Source: Gammaproteobacteria bacterium
Lineage (GTDB): Bacteria > Pseudomonadota > Gammaproteobacteria > Pseudomonadales > Pseudomonadaceae
DNA: 64,000 nucleotides
Direction: 5' to 3'
Assembly: GCA_903970465.1 (NCBI GenBank)
Contig: CAJCIO010000120.1
Location: 1 to 64,000 of the forward strand
The notes under the pieces: generated by a model
Database searches by the model: none
Told to the model about the DNA's origin: nothing
Seen by the model: only the letters and a program-made list of their open reading frames with translations
Translations under genes and position numbers: made by a program
Shown here: piece by piece, positions 27,755-35,648 of the stretch
Numbering within the stretch: position 1 is the first letter of the stretch
Layout: each line of letters opens with the position of its first letter

Positions 27755-28971
27755 AGGCTTACCAGATCGCCTTGGCGCTGTTCGGCGCCAGCCTGTGGCA
27801 CACCGCCCAGGCCGACGACAGCAGCACCATGAGCAAAGGCGAGTACCTGACCCGCGCCGCCGACTGTGTCGCCTGCCACACCACGGTTGGTGGCAAGCCC
27901 TTCGCCGGTGGCCTGGCGTTCAAGCTGCCGTTCGGCACGCTGTATTCGCCCAACATCACCGCCGACCCGGACACCGGTATCGGCAAATGGAGCGACGACG
28001 ATTTCGTCAGCGCCGTGCAGCGTGGCGTGGGCAAGGACGGCAAGCACTACTACCCGGCGTTCCCGTACACCTCCTATAGCAAGATGCCGCGCGACGAGAT
28101 TCTGGCCATCAAGGGCTATCTGTTCAGCCTGCCACCGGTCAAACAGGCGCCGAAGGAAAACGATATTTCGTTCCCCTTCAATCAGCGCTGGGGCATGTGG
28201 TTCTGGAACACCGTGTTCCTCGACAACAAACCCTTCGTTGCCGACCCGCAGCAGTCTGCCCAGTGGAACCGTGGCGCCTATCTGGTCGAGGGGCCGGGCC
28301 ACTGCGGCGAATGCCACTCGCCACGCAACTTCGCCCAGGCGGTCAAGCAGAGCGAGTCGTTGGCCGGCACCCTGCTGGGCAATTGGCGCGCCTACAACAT
28401 CAGCTCCGATGCCCAGTACGGCATCGGCGCCTGGCCGCAGGAAACCCTGGTCAAGTACTTCGCCACCGGCCAGGCACCTGGCTTCGGCATGGCGGGTGGG
28501 CCGATGAGCGACGTGATCGAGCACAGCCTGCGCTACCTCACCCCCGAGGATCAGCTGGCGATGGCGGTGTACCTGAAAAGTACCCCGGCGCGCGCCACCG
28601 GCGTGCCCCGGCCAAGCCTTGAAGTACGCGACCCTGCACCTGTGGCGGGAGATGGCCTGGGCTTGAAGGTGTTCAACGATGCCTGTGCGGCGTGTCACCG
28701 CGCAGACGGGCAGGGGAACAATAGCCCGATCGCGACACTCTCAGGACTCAAGACTATGAACGACCCCGAGGGCAGTAATCTGATCGGGGTGCTGCTGGCT
28801 GGCCACAACGATGCGGTGCGCAGTGATCAACGCATGCCGGATTTCGCCAAGGGCTACAGCAACGAGGAGCTGGCAGCGGTCAGTACCTACTTGCTCAACC
28901 GCTTTGGCCAGTCGGGGGCGCGTATCACGCCGCAAGATGTTGCCAAGAGCCGCGAGCTGGGGCTGCACTGA
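27751..28971 (+). CDS. Triheme cytochrome c, electron-transfer subunit
   Basis: A 406-residue protein with a signal peptide (cleavage near HTAQA, residue 21) and three c-type heme motifs: CVACH (residues 39-43), CGECH (about 190) and CAACH (about 315). This is the AdhB-like layout that carries electrons from a periplasmic dehydrogenase to the quinone pool or oxidase. It is translationally coupled to the molybdopterin subunit, so it is almost surely the electron acceptor of that enzyme. Confidence 0.94.
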   Translation: MKAYQIALALFGASLWHTAQADDSSTMSKGEYLTRAADCVACHTTVGGKPFAGGLAFKLPFGTLYSPNITADPDTGIGKWSDDDFVSAVQRGVGKDGKHYYPAFPYTSYSKMPRDEILAIKGYLFSLPPVKQAPKENDISFPFNQRWGMWFWNTVFLDNKPFVADPQQSAQWNRGAYLVEGPGHCGECHSPRNFAQAVKQSESLAGTLLGNWRAYNISSDAQYGIGAWPQETLVKYFATGQAPGFGMAGGPMSDVIEHSLRYLTPEDQLAMAVYLKSTPARATGVPRPSLEVRDPAPVAGDGLGLKVFNDACAACHRADGQGNNSPIATLSGLKTMNDPEGSNLIGVLLAGHNDAVRSDQRMPDFAKGYSNEELAAVSTYLLNRFGQSGARITPQDVAKSRELGLH

Positions 28972-29016
28972 GTACGGTCAGGGTTCGGCCTGATGTTGAC
29001 TTGAGGGTTTGAGGTA

Positions 29017-29985
29017 ATGAAACAGCTTGATCTTCAAGTGATTCAGCAGGCCAGAGCCTGGATCGCCGAGGGACGGCCGATCTGGCTCTGCACCGTCATC
29101 ACTACCTTCGGCTCGGCGCCGCGCGGGCCGGGTGCGATGTTGGTGTGTCTGGGCAGCGGCGAGCATTGCGGCTCGCTGTCGGGCGGCTGTGTCGAGGATG
29201 ATTTTCTCGAGCGCGTGGGCGAGGGTTTCTTCCCGCCCGTCAGCCAAGTAGTGCGCTACGGGGAGGGTGGCTTGGCGCCGACCCGGGCATTGCCCTGCGG
29301 TGGCGTGCTGGATGTGCTTGTCGAGCATCTGGCGCCGACTCCTGAATCTGAGGCACATCTGCACGCTATCGAAAGCGCGTTTGCCGGCTCTTCACTGATC
29401 GTCCGTCGGGTGTTGCTGGGCACCGAGCAACGCAGCATCACGCCCGGGAGCATGGCGGCGGCCAAGGTCGAAGTGGATACCGAGCAGGTCGCGATACGTA
29501 TTGGCGCGGTACAGCGGCTATTGCTCGCTGGGCTGTCACCGGTCGCGCAATTCTGTGCCAGCTTCGCGCTGTCGCTGGGTTACGAGGTGATCGTGTGCGA
29601 CCCCCGCAAGGAGGTCACCAGCGCGTTCTCGCTGCCGGGCGTGGAGGTGCTGGAGGTGTTGCCGGCGGTGTACATCGCCAACGGTGGCTGCCATGCCTCC
29701 ACCGCTGTCGTGGCCTTGACCCACGATCCGCGCCTGGACGACCTCACCTTGCTCGAGGCGGTGCGCACGCCAGCGTTCTACATCGGCGCCATGGGCTCGC
29801 AACGCACCAGCAGCAAGCGCTTCGAACGTCTGGCGCGTATTGGCGGGCTGGATGAGGCGACCTTGCGACGCATTCATGCACCCATCGGCTTGCGCTTGGG
29901 CAGCAAGACACCGGCGGAGATCGCCATGGCGGTGATGGCGGATATTTTGCGGGTGTCGAATGGGATTGAACGTCACGCCTTGTGA
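29017..29985 (+). CDS. XdhC/CoxI family molybdenum cofactor insertion protein
   Basis: A 322-residue protein with the XdhC N-terminal domain (ICTVITTFGSAPRGPGAMLV-like stretch, GSLSGGCVEDDFLE) and a C-terminal Rossmann domain (SLGYEVIVCDPRKE, YIGAMGSQRTSSKR). XdhC proteins bind the molybdenum cofactor, help its sulfuration and deliver it to xanthine dehydrogenase-type enzymes. It lies 45 bases after the cytochrome gene, supporting a role in maturing the enzyme encoded just upstream. Confidence 0.92.
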   Translation: MKQLDLQVIQQARAWIAEGRPIWLCTVITTFGSAPRGPGAMLVCLGSGEHCGSLSGGCVEDDFLERVGEGFFPPVSQVVRYGEGGLAPTRALPCGGVLDVLVEHLAPTPESEAHLHAIESAFAGSSLIVRRVLLGTEQRSITPGSMAAAKVEVDTEQVAIRIGAVQRLLLAGLSPVAQFCASFALSLGYEVIVCDPRKEVTSAFSLPGVEVLEVLPAVYIANGGCHASTAVVALTHDPRLDDLTLLEAVRTPAFYIGAMGSQRTSSKRFERLARIGGLDEATLRRIHAPIGLRLGSKTPAEIAMAVMADILRVSNGIERHAL

Positions 29986-30102
29986 GCTGGCTTTCAATGC
30001 GTGGCATCCCCGGCTGGCGAAGGTGTTTCATCCGCACGCGCGAATGGCACGAGTTTCACATCGATAGATCGTCTTCGCTGTGACGCAGGGTGTGTTCGCA
30101 TG

Positions 30103-30268
30103 ATATTCGCCTGCAATGCAGATTGATCAGCCTGACGCCGATCTCTTCCTGCAATTGCTGGATGGCCAGGGTCGGGCTCGACTGGGAAATCAACACTGCA
30201 GGGGCCGCCGCGAAGATCGACGCGGTTTCGGCCACGGCGATGGCGTGATGGATCTGGCCCGGGGTCAT
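30103..30268 (-). pseudogene. LysR regulator remnant (N-terminal HTH only)
   Basis: A leftward frame reading MTPGQIHHAIAVAETASIF, then AAAPAVLISQSSPTLAIQQL and EEIGVRLI matches the N-terminal DNA-binding part of LysR proteins with several unusual residues, then loses similarity and stops with no effector domain. About 55 residues are recognisable. It lies between the XdhC gene and the DUF3313 gene. It is best read as a decayed regulator. Confidence 0.6.
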
Positions 30269-30315
30269 GATAGGTCGCTGGCAAAACACATACGTAACGG
30301 TACTGATCGCAACGA

Positions 30316-30981
30316 TCAGCCCTTATGTTCAATGATTCGCAGGAAGTCCTGCGGCGCTCGCGCGGTGCCGCGTTCGGCAGCAGTCAGTTTGCCCAACGAA
30401 GCCATTATGTCGAAAGGGTGGGGGAAGCCCCTTCCGACATACGCCAGCAGCAGATTCCCGGTCAACGCGTCGTGTACTTCCACCCAGTAAGTGATCGAGC
30501 CCAAGAGTACGCCCTCGTCACCTCGCCAGGCCCGGTAAAGGTTGATTGCACCCCCCAAGGGATCGAGACGAAAGAGTGTCGATAAAACGGGTATGTTGGA
30601 TTTGGCCTCTACCAGCGACAACCTGATTCTGACTGCGTTTGGCGTATTGGAGCTGACGATCTGGAACCGCTTGGCGACACCCTTGCTGAACTGTTCCATC
30701 AGCTGTGCTCGCAAGTATTCCTCTTCAGAGGGCATAAGGTCCGGGAACGCATCGTCGGGGTTTTCTGTACTGACCACCGAATTCAAAATGGCGGCCGTGT
30801 ACCGAGTCCAATCAAGTGGTTGACGATAAATGAACGGGATTCTTGAAGCATCATTACCCTTGTTGATACAGAGCGGCGCCCAAAGCAGATTATCTTCCGA
30901 CAGTGCCCTGTTGGTTCCAGAGGTCCGCCACGACATCGCCGCACGGCAAGCGCCAAGCATGTTGGTCGAATGAGTTTTCAT
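30316..30981 (-). CDS. DUF3313 family protein
   Basis: A 221-residue protein whose body (YRQPLDWTRYTAAILNSVVS, FRLDPLGGAINLYRAW, YVGRGFPHPFDIMASL) resembles DUF3313 proteins, which are usually outer-membrane lipoproteins of unknown function. A lipobox-like LGAC occurs at residues 9-12, but there is no hydrophobic core before it, so export is doubtful; the N-terminus may be degraded. CGGAG precedes the ATG at good spacing. It lies downstream of a tiny membrane-peptide frame and may share the TetR operator region. Confidence 0.7.
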   Translation of the reverse strand: MKTHSTNMLGACRAAMSWRTSGTNRALSEDNLLWAPLCINKGNDASRIPFIYRQPLDWTRYTAAILNSVVSTENPDDAFPDLMPSEEEYLRAQLMEQFSKGVAKRFQIVSSNTPNAVRIRLSLVEAKSNIPVLSTLFRLDPLGGAINLYRAWRGDEGVLLGSITYWVEVHDALTGNLLLAYVGRGFPHPFDIMASLGKLTAAERGTARAPQDFLRIIEHKG

Positions 30982-31023
30982 CAGCTTGCTCCGTTCAATA
31001 AGTAGGTCATGCGGATGACGCGT

Positions 31024-31101
31024 TCAGCGTCCACCAGGCCATCCGCTCATGGCGAGGTAAAACGTCAAGAGCCCCAAGAAGTAAAAAAAGAAACTATTCA
31101 T
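31024..31101 (-). CDS. Possible 25-residue hydrophobic peptide
   Basis: A short leftward frame starts at an ATG five bases after GGGAG and encodes a peptide with one predicted transmembrane stretch (MNSFFFYFLGLLTFYLAMSG). It ends 42 bases before the DUF3313 start. The well-placed ribosome binding site and strong hydrophobic bias support translation, but nothing else does; it may be a leader peptide or a small membrane protein. Confidence 0.4.
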   Translation of the reverse strand: MNSFFFYFLGLLTFYLAMSGWPGGR

Positions 31102-31220
31102 GATTGCTCCCGAGAGCGGCCTTTGCCGACGTCGCAGGCGCATGCCGCTGAGCATGAAAGGCTGCAAATACGCCGGAGGCGAGGACGTGTCATCTATAAT
31201 CCCGAAGCGAGCTTATCTAA

Positions 31221-31237
31221 ACCGTACGGTACGGTAC
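31221..31237. promoter_or_regulatory. TetR operator copy 1
   Basis: ACCGTACGGTACGGTAC contains the perfect palindrome ACCGTACGGT (31221-31230) and the exact 14-mer GTACGGTACGGTAC (31224-31237), which recurs at 31957-31970. It lies between the leftward peptide/DUF3313 genes and the TetR gene, 66 bases before the TetR start. The repeat on both flanks of the TetR gene makes it the probable autoregulatory operator. Confidence 0.65.
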
Positions 31238-31303
31238 ATATTTGAGTCGTTGAGCACGGGTGTCAAGTTTTTTCGTCGGTACGATGTTTCAGCGGGGTCA
31301 TGA

Positions 31304-31927
31304 ATGAAGGTGCGAACCGAGTCACGCAAAGCGGCCATCGTCGAGGCAGCCGCCAGCGTATTTCTGGAAATGGGCTACGAAGGCGCCTCGATGAATGAGG
31401 TCAGCCGCCGCGCAGGCGGGTCAAAGGCGACGCTTTACGGTTATTTCCCTTCCAAAGAGACGCTGTTCACGGCGGTTGTCGAACAGTACGCCATGTCCCA
31501 CCTGGCTAATGCCGTCAAGACGCTCCAGTCACCAGCCGATGACCACGCCAAGCTTCGGAACATGCTGCTGCAATTCGCTGAGAGCGTGCTGACCGTGCTG
31601 ATCAACGATACTACCGCGCTGGCGGTCTATCGAATGGTAGTCGGGGAATCCGGCAGATCTGAAGTGGGCAAGATTTTCCACGAGTCCGGGCCTCAGCAAT
31701 GTGTCGATGCGCTATCCCGAGTCCTTCGATCTGCCATGGAGCGAGGCTTGCTGCGCGAATCCGACCCGGTTCTGCGAGCTTCGCAATTGCTCTCCCTGAC
31801 CACTGGGGAGTGCGACAGCCGCCTGTACCAGTTAGCACCAGAGCCTTTGACGCTGCACCAGATCAAGGTGATGGCGGAGGCGGCGGTAGAGATGTTTCTG
31901 CACGGCGCATGTGTTGCCCATGGCTGA
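31304..31927 (+). CDS. TetR/AcrR family transcriptional regulator, AefR-like
   Basis: A 207-residue repressor. The HTH lies in residues about 8-55 (AAIVEAAASVFLEMGYEG, then MNEVSRRAGGSKATLYGYF), with the canonical YGYFPSKETLF end. The C-terminal part resembles the AefR-like ligand domain (FHESGPQQCVDALSRVL, QLLSLTTGECDSRLYQL). Matching operators lie on both sides of the gene, so it probably represses itself, the downstream DUF2388 gene and perhaps the leftward genes. Confidence 0.92.
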   Translation: MKVRTESRKAAIVEAAASVFLEMGYEGASMNEVSRRAGGSKATLYGYFPSKETLFTAVVEQYAMSHLANAVKTLQSPADDHAKLRNMLLQFAESVLTVLINDTTALAVYRMVVGESGRSEVGKIFHESGPQQCVDALSRVLRSAMERGLLRESDPVLRASQLLSLTTGECDSRLYQLAPEPLTLHQIKVMAEAAVEMFLHGACVAHG

Positions 31928-31954
31928 AAAAAATCTGCATTGCTTTGAAGTGAA

Positions 31955-31970
31955 CTGTACGGTACGGTAC
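31955..31970. promoter_or_regulatory. TetR operator copy 2, upstream of DUF2388 gene
   Basis: CTGTACGGTACGGTAC shares the exact 14-mer GTACGGTACGGTAC with the site at 31224-31237. It ends 35 bases before the DUF2388 start codon, where it would overlap the promoter. Confidence 0.65.
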
Positions 31971-32005
31971 TGTTTTGGGGGCTACCCCTTCTCAGGAGTC
32001 TCGTC

Positions 32006-32320
32006 ATGCGAATCAAGATTGCTGTCGCAAGCATCTGCTTAATCCTGCCCTTTGGCACTGCAATGGCAGATGGGCCATTGAGAAGCTTGCTCACGTCAGG
32101 CGCCACCCTGGGCTCTTCTTATCTATCGTCGAGTGATCACAAGCGAGTGATCGCTATACAAGATGACGCGATCAGCTTTGTCGCCAGCGATGGCGAAATT
32201 CGAGGCGCCTACTTCGAAGCGACCGTCGAGAAAGTGAGAAAAGACAATCCCGGGTTGCAGGCATCGGACATGGAACTGGCTGAAGCGCTGCTGGCACAAG
32301 GCGCGCTGCCGGATAAATAG
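32006..32320 (+). CDS. Small periplasmic DUF2388 family protein
   Basis: A 104-residue protein with a signal peptide (MRIKIAVASICLILPFGTAM, cleavage near AMA-DG). The mature part (VIAIQDDAISFVASDGEIRG, ASDMELAEALL) matches DUF2388, a family common in Pseudomonas and of unknown function. AGGAG precedes the ATG. The TetR operator just upstream suggests direct control by the neighbouring regulator. Confidence 0.85.
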   Translation: MRIKIAVASICLILPFGTAMADGPLRSLLTSGATLGSSYLSSSDHKRVIAIQDDAISFVASDGEIRGAYFEATVEKVRKDNPGLQASDMELAEALLAQGALPDK

Positions 32321-32387
32321 TGCGCCGTGGGTGAGCCACTGAGTCAGGCAGTCGGATTTTCCCATCATTCCTTGAGTGGTAACCCAG

Positions 32388-32657
32388 ATGAATGCGTACG
32401 ATCACAAACACCATTTTTTGCTCACGCAGATTGCATCCGGGGACTGGCGGCGAATCCCCGAGGCAGACATACCCCAACTGAAAGTGCTGATGGTCTGTAA
32501 ATACGTGCGGATCGAAACCGGCGCTGCCGGTGTTGATCAGATTGTGATAACGAGCGAAGGGCAGCACTATTTCAGCCATCTCTGTGCTTTGAACTCGATG
32601 AACATGACTCGCCGGGTGCCGTTCGACGGGGTGACGCAAACCTGGAGTGTCACCTAG
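32388..32657 (+). CDS. Hypothetical protein
   Basis: An 89-residue frame from MNAYDHKHHFLLTQIASGDW, with an in-frame GTG four codons earlier. No signal peptide, transmembrane segment or family is recognised. Its composition is ordinary for a soluble protein, and it lies downstream of the DUF2388 gene on the same strand, which is the main support for it being real. Confidence 0.5.
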   Translation: MNAYDHKHHFLLTQIASGDWRRIPEADIPQLKVLMVCKYVRIETGAAGVDQIVITSEGQHYFSHLCALNSMNMTRRVPFDGVTQTWSVT

Positions 32658-32844
32658 AACACATGGACAGGCAGATCATGGCCGCGGATTCTTTCACGCA
32701 CTCGACGATCGCCAGGGGCCGCGCGCCGTGTGACTCCTTGGTTTGCCCACTGTCACGTATCGCAAAAGTGATGCCGTCGCGCACCTCGCGCTGGAACTGG
32801 CCTGTCTGAGCTCTTGAGCCCGTACAGCAGTTCCATCGCTGCTA

Positions 32845-33939
32845 CTACGGCGTGAACAAGGTCACCGAAGCGCGCAGTTTGCTGCCGCCGAACAGGCTCA
32901 TGCGTTGAAACTCCTCATGGCTCACGGGCAAGTACTGGCAGTCCATTGCCTCACGATGGCGGCTATGGTCGATGTCGGGATCGTGGAGGTAGATGAAGTC
33001 TTCATCGCAACCGGTCACCAACACCCAGTGTGGCGCTTTTGTGCGCGTCAGCCGGTAATTGCTGATCAACACCAGAGGTTGACCGCCGTTTGCCAGAAGG
33101 CTGTGTATGTCGAGCTGACTGCTGCGCACCTGATGCACCGTGCTCTCCTGCAATTGGCTGCAAAATTCCTGATGGACCAAACGCATGACTTCTTTTTTCT
33201 CCTCGCTGCGCACGCCGTTGAGGAACAAGGGACCGTCGATGCTGACCTGCAGGCGGACTTTGAAACCCCGGCGCCAGGCCGCTAGAGCGAGACCTTGCGG
33301 GCTGCAACCGCCGTGGCCCGATGTCATGAACACCGTCGTGGCTTCTCGCCAAAGTTGGACTTCTTCGCGTCGAGCCATCGGGCGCCCACGCGCCAATGCA
33401 GCCATGGCCATCAGCAAGCATGCCGGGCCACAGGTGAACTCGGTGGTCTGTTGGTAATAGGGCACCTGCCGGACTTTACCCTCCGGTCGTTGAATGATGC
33501 GTTTCTCGAATCGGAGGGCTTCGCTATGGTCCTCGTAATAATCGCTGACCACTGCAAATGGCCGATACCCGGTCTTCTCGTAAAGCCTGATAGCGACGGT
33601 GTTGTCCGCACGAACCTCAAGCCGCACATAGGCGCAGTCATGCGCTCGGGCGTTGTCTTCGGCTTGTTGAAGCAGGCGCATGCCCAGCCCCTGGCCGCGG
33701 CTGAGCGGTGATATCGCAATGGAATAAAGCCTGGCCAGTGACGTCCCGCGGTGGAACAGCAGCAGGGCATAACCCATCAATTGATCTTGCGCCTCGGCGA
33801 CGATCAGGCTGGCGTTGGCACGGCTCAACATCCACTGAAAACTGCGAAGTGTCATGCGGTCTAGTGTAAAACACTGTTCTTCCAGCGAGAGCAATGCGGG
33901 AAGGTCCTGAGACGTAGCGGTGCGGAATATAAAGTTCAT
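32845..33939 (-). CDS. GNAT acetyltransferase fused to C39-like peptidase
   Basis: A 364-residue two-domain protein. Residues 1-150 are a GNAT domain with the acetyl-CoA loop SRGQGLGMRLL (80-90) and RLYEKTGYRPF. Residues about 155-364 are a papain-like C39-type peptidase with the likely catalytic Cys170 (EFTCGPACLL), His304 (KAPHWVLVTG) and Asp320 (YLHDPD), all in place. There is no transporter fusion, so it acts in the cytosol. It is divergent from a RimK-family ligase gene; such pairs have been described in comparative genomics as peptide or amide-bond modification systems, with substrate unknown. Confidence 0.88.
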   Translation of the reverse strand: MNFIFRTATSQDLPALLSLEEQCFTLDRMTLRSFQWMLSRANASLIVAEAQDQLMGYALLLFHRGTSLARLYSIAISPLSRGQGLGMRLLQQAEDNARAHDCAYVRLEVRADNTVAIRLYEKTGYRPFAVVSDYYEDHSEALRFEKRIIQRPEGKVRQVPYYQQTTEFTCGPACLLMAMAALARGRPMARREEVQLWREATTVFMTSGHGGCSPQGLALAAWRRGFKVRLQVSIDGPLFLNGVRSEEKKEVMRLVHQEFCSQLQESTVHQVRSSQLDIHSLLANGGQPLVLISNYRLTRTKAPHWVLVTGCDEDFIYLHDPDIDHSRHREAMDCQYLPVSHEEFQRMSLFGGSKLRASVTLFTP

Positions 33940-34033
33940 GTTAGACGCCGTAAAACTTTCGTAATGAAACGAGACTTTTTCAGGGGTTCGTGATTAATAG
34001 TAATGCACGTGTTCCTCATCAGGTCAAAGAGAA

Positions 34034-35620
34034 ATGACATCGGCACAGGTTGGTTGGCGCGAAGTATCGAGTGAAGCTGCACGTTCGGCAAGTCTGACTA
34101 AGGTGTCGGTCGAAACCGAGCGCAAAGGGCAAAGTCAGCTGATCATTATCGTTGAGCGCAGGGAGGATTGGGCTAAATATTTTCCTAGCGAAGACTTGGT
34201 GACCGCTAAGGAATATCTCGAGCGGCCGTGTAATAAACAGCCCGGCAAGCGCGTGCAGGTCATCAATCTGTGCAGAAGTTTTAAATACCTTGGCCATGGT
34301 TACTACTGCTCGTTGCTGGCCGAGGCGCGTGGCCATAAAGTTATTCCTTCGGTAAAAACCATCAGTGAACTGGCGCGTAAATCGTTATATGGTCTCGCCC
34401 TCGACGATCTGGAAAAAAGCATCGAAAAAGTTCTGGGTGAGCATGCCTATCGGGGTACCGAAGGTTTTACTCTCAGCCTTTATTTCGGTCGCACGGATAT
34501 GGAACCGTTGCAGGATATTGCACGTCAGCTGTTTGAAGCGTTTCCCTGCCCGATATTGCTGGTCGAGTTTCGGAAATCTAATACCTGGCAGATTGCCGGT
34601 ATCAAGCCTGGCGCCATGCACAAGCTTCGGGAAGACCAGGCCGGCCAGTTTGCTACCGCGCTGGATGGCTTCAGCCGGCGACTCTGGCGTCAGCCACGCT
34701 CCAAACGCCTCGCGCGCTATGACCTGGCAATCTTGCACAACCCCAGCGAAGCATTAGCGCCTTCTAACGCCAAAGCGCTGGAGAACTTCATTCGCGTTGG
34801 CCAAGGTATGGGGATTGATGTCGAGTTGATCGAACGTAAAGACTATTCACGCCTGGCCGAATATGACGCCTTGCTCATTCGCGAAACCACCAGCGTCGAT
34901 GATCATACGTATCGATTTGCCAAAAAGGCGGAAAGCGAAGGGCTAGTGGTCATGGATGACCCGACGTCTATCCTGCGATGTACCAATAAGGTGTACCTCA
35001 CCGACTTGATGCGCAGCCACCAGTTGGCGATGCCGGCCAGTGAAATTCTTTACAAGGATAATCTTCGGGAAGTGCAGCAGGTGGGGCAGCGATTAGGCTT
35101 TCCTCTGGTGTTGAAGATCCCCGACGGCTGCTTTTCTCGCGGGGTGATCAAAGTGCAGAATCAGCAAGAGTTGCTCGAGGCAACTGCAGAGTTGTTTGAG
35201 CACTCCGTGCTGCTGCTGGCGCAGGAGTATCTTTACACGGAATACGACTGGCGAATCGGGGTATTGAACCGCCAGCCTATATTTGCCTGCCAATATTTTA
35301 TGTCCAAGGGGCACTGGCAGATTTTCAATCACAAGGCAAAAGGCGCAGATGTGATTGGTGAATGCCGAACCTTGGCGATCGAAGATGTCCCCGCGACGGT
35401 AGTGGATCTGGCGGTCAAAACTGCCAACTTGATCGGTGATGGTCTTTATGGAGTGGACCTCAAGCAAGCCGGCGACAACGTCGTGGTGATTGAAGTCAAC
35501 GATAATCCCAATCTTGACGCAGGTATCGAGGACGCTCATTTGAAGGATGGTCTTTACACCGTGGTGCTGGAAGAGTTCGTCCGGCGCCTGGAACTGAAGC
35601 GACGCGGTATGAACTGGTAG
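34034..35620 (+). CDS. RimK-family ATP-grasp ligase with RLAN N-terminal domain
   Basis: A 528-residue protein. The N-terminal part (SQLIIIVERREDWAKYFPSE, EARGHKVIPSVKTISEL) resembles the RimK-like ATP-grasp N-terminal (RLAN) domain. The C-terminal ATP-grasp domain has FPLVLKIPDGCFSRGVIKV and ends in the metal-binding VVIEVNDNPNLDAG. Such enzymes join an amino acid or small carboxylate to a peptide or protein through an acyl phosphate. Base composition is less GC-rich than in surrounding genes. It lies 28 bases upstream of a CorA-like gene and may be cotranscribed with it. Confidence 0.9.
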   Translation: MTSAQVGWREVSSEAARSASLTKVSVETERKGQSQLIIIVERREDWAKYFPSEDLVTAKEYLERPCNKQPGKRVQVINLCRSFKYLGHGYYCSLLAEARGHKVIPSVKTISELARKSLYGLALDDLEKSIEKVLGEHAYRGTEGFTLSLYFGRTDMEPLQDIARQLFEAFPCPILLVEFRKSNTWQIAGIKPGAMHKLREDQAGQFATALDGFSRRLWRQPRSKRLARYDLAILHNPSEALAPSNAKALENFIRVGQGMGIDVELIERKDYSRLAEYDALLIRETTSVDDHTYRFAKKAESEGLVVMDDPTSILRCTNKVYLTDLMRSHQLAMPASEILYKDNLREVQQVGQRLGFPLVLKIPDGCFSRGVIKVQNQQELLEATAELFEHSVLLLAQEYLYTEYDWRIGVLNRQPIFACQYFMSKGHWQIFNHKAKGADVIGECRTLAIEDVPATVVDLAVKTANLIGDGLYGVDLKQAGDNVVVIEVNDNPNLDAGIEDAHLKDGLYTVVLEEFVRRLELKRRGMNW

Positions 35621-35648
35621 TAAACGCCGGCAAGGCCCGGGGGACGTC

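Noticed and set aside
32658..32844. Open leftward frame (QTGQFQREVRDGITFAIRDS) in the gap before the GNAT-C39 gene
   Set aside because: No start codon with a ribosome binding site and no recognised family; it may be a relic but cannot be supported.
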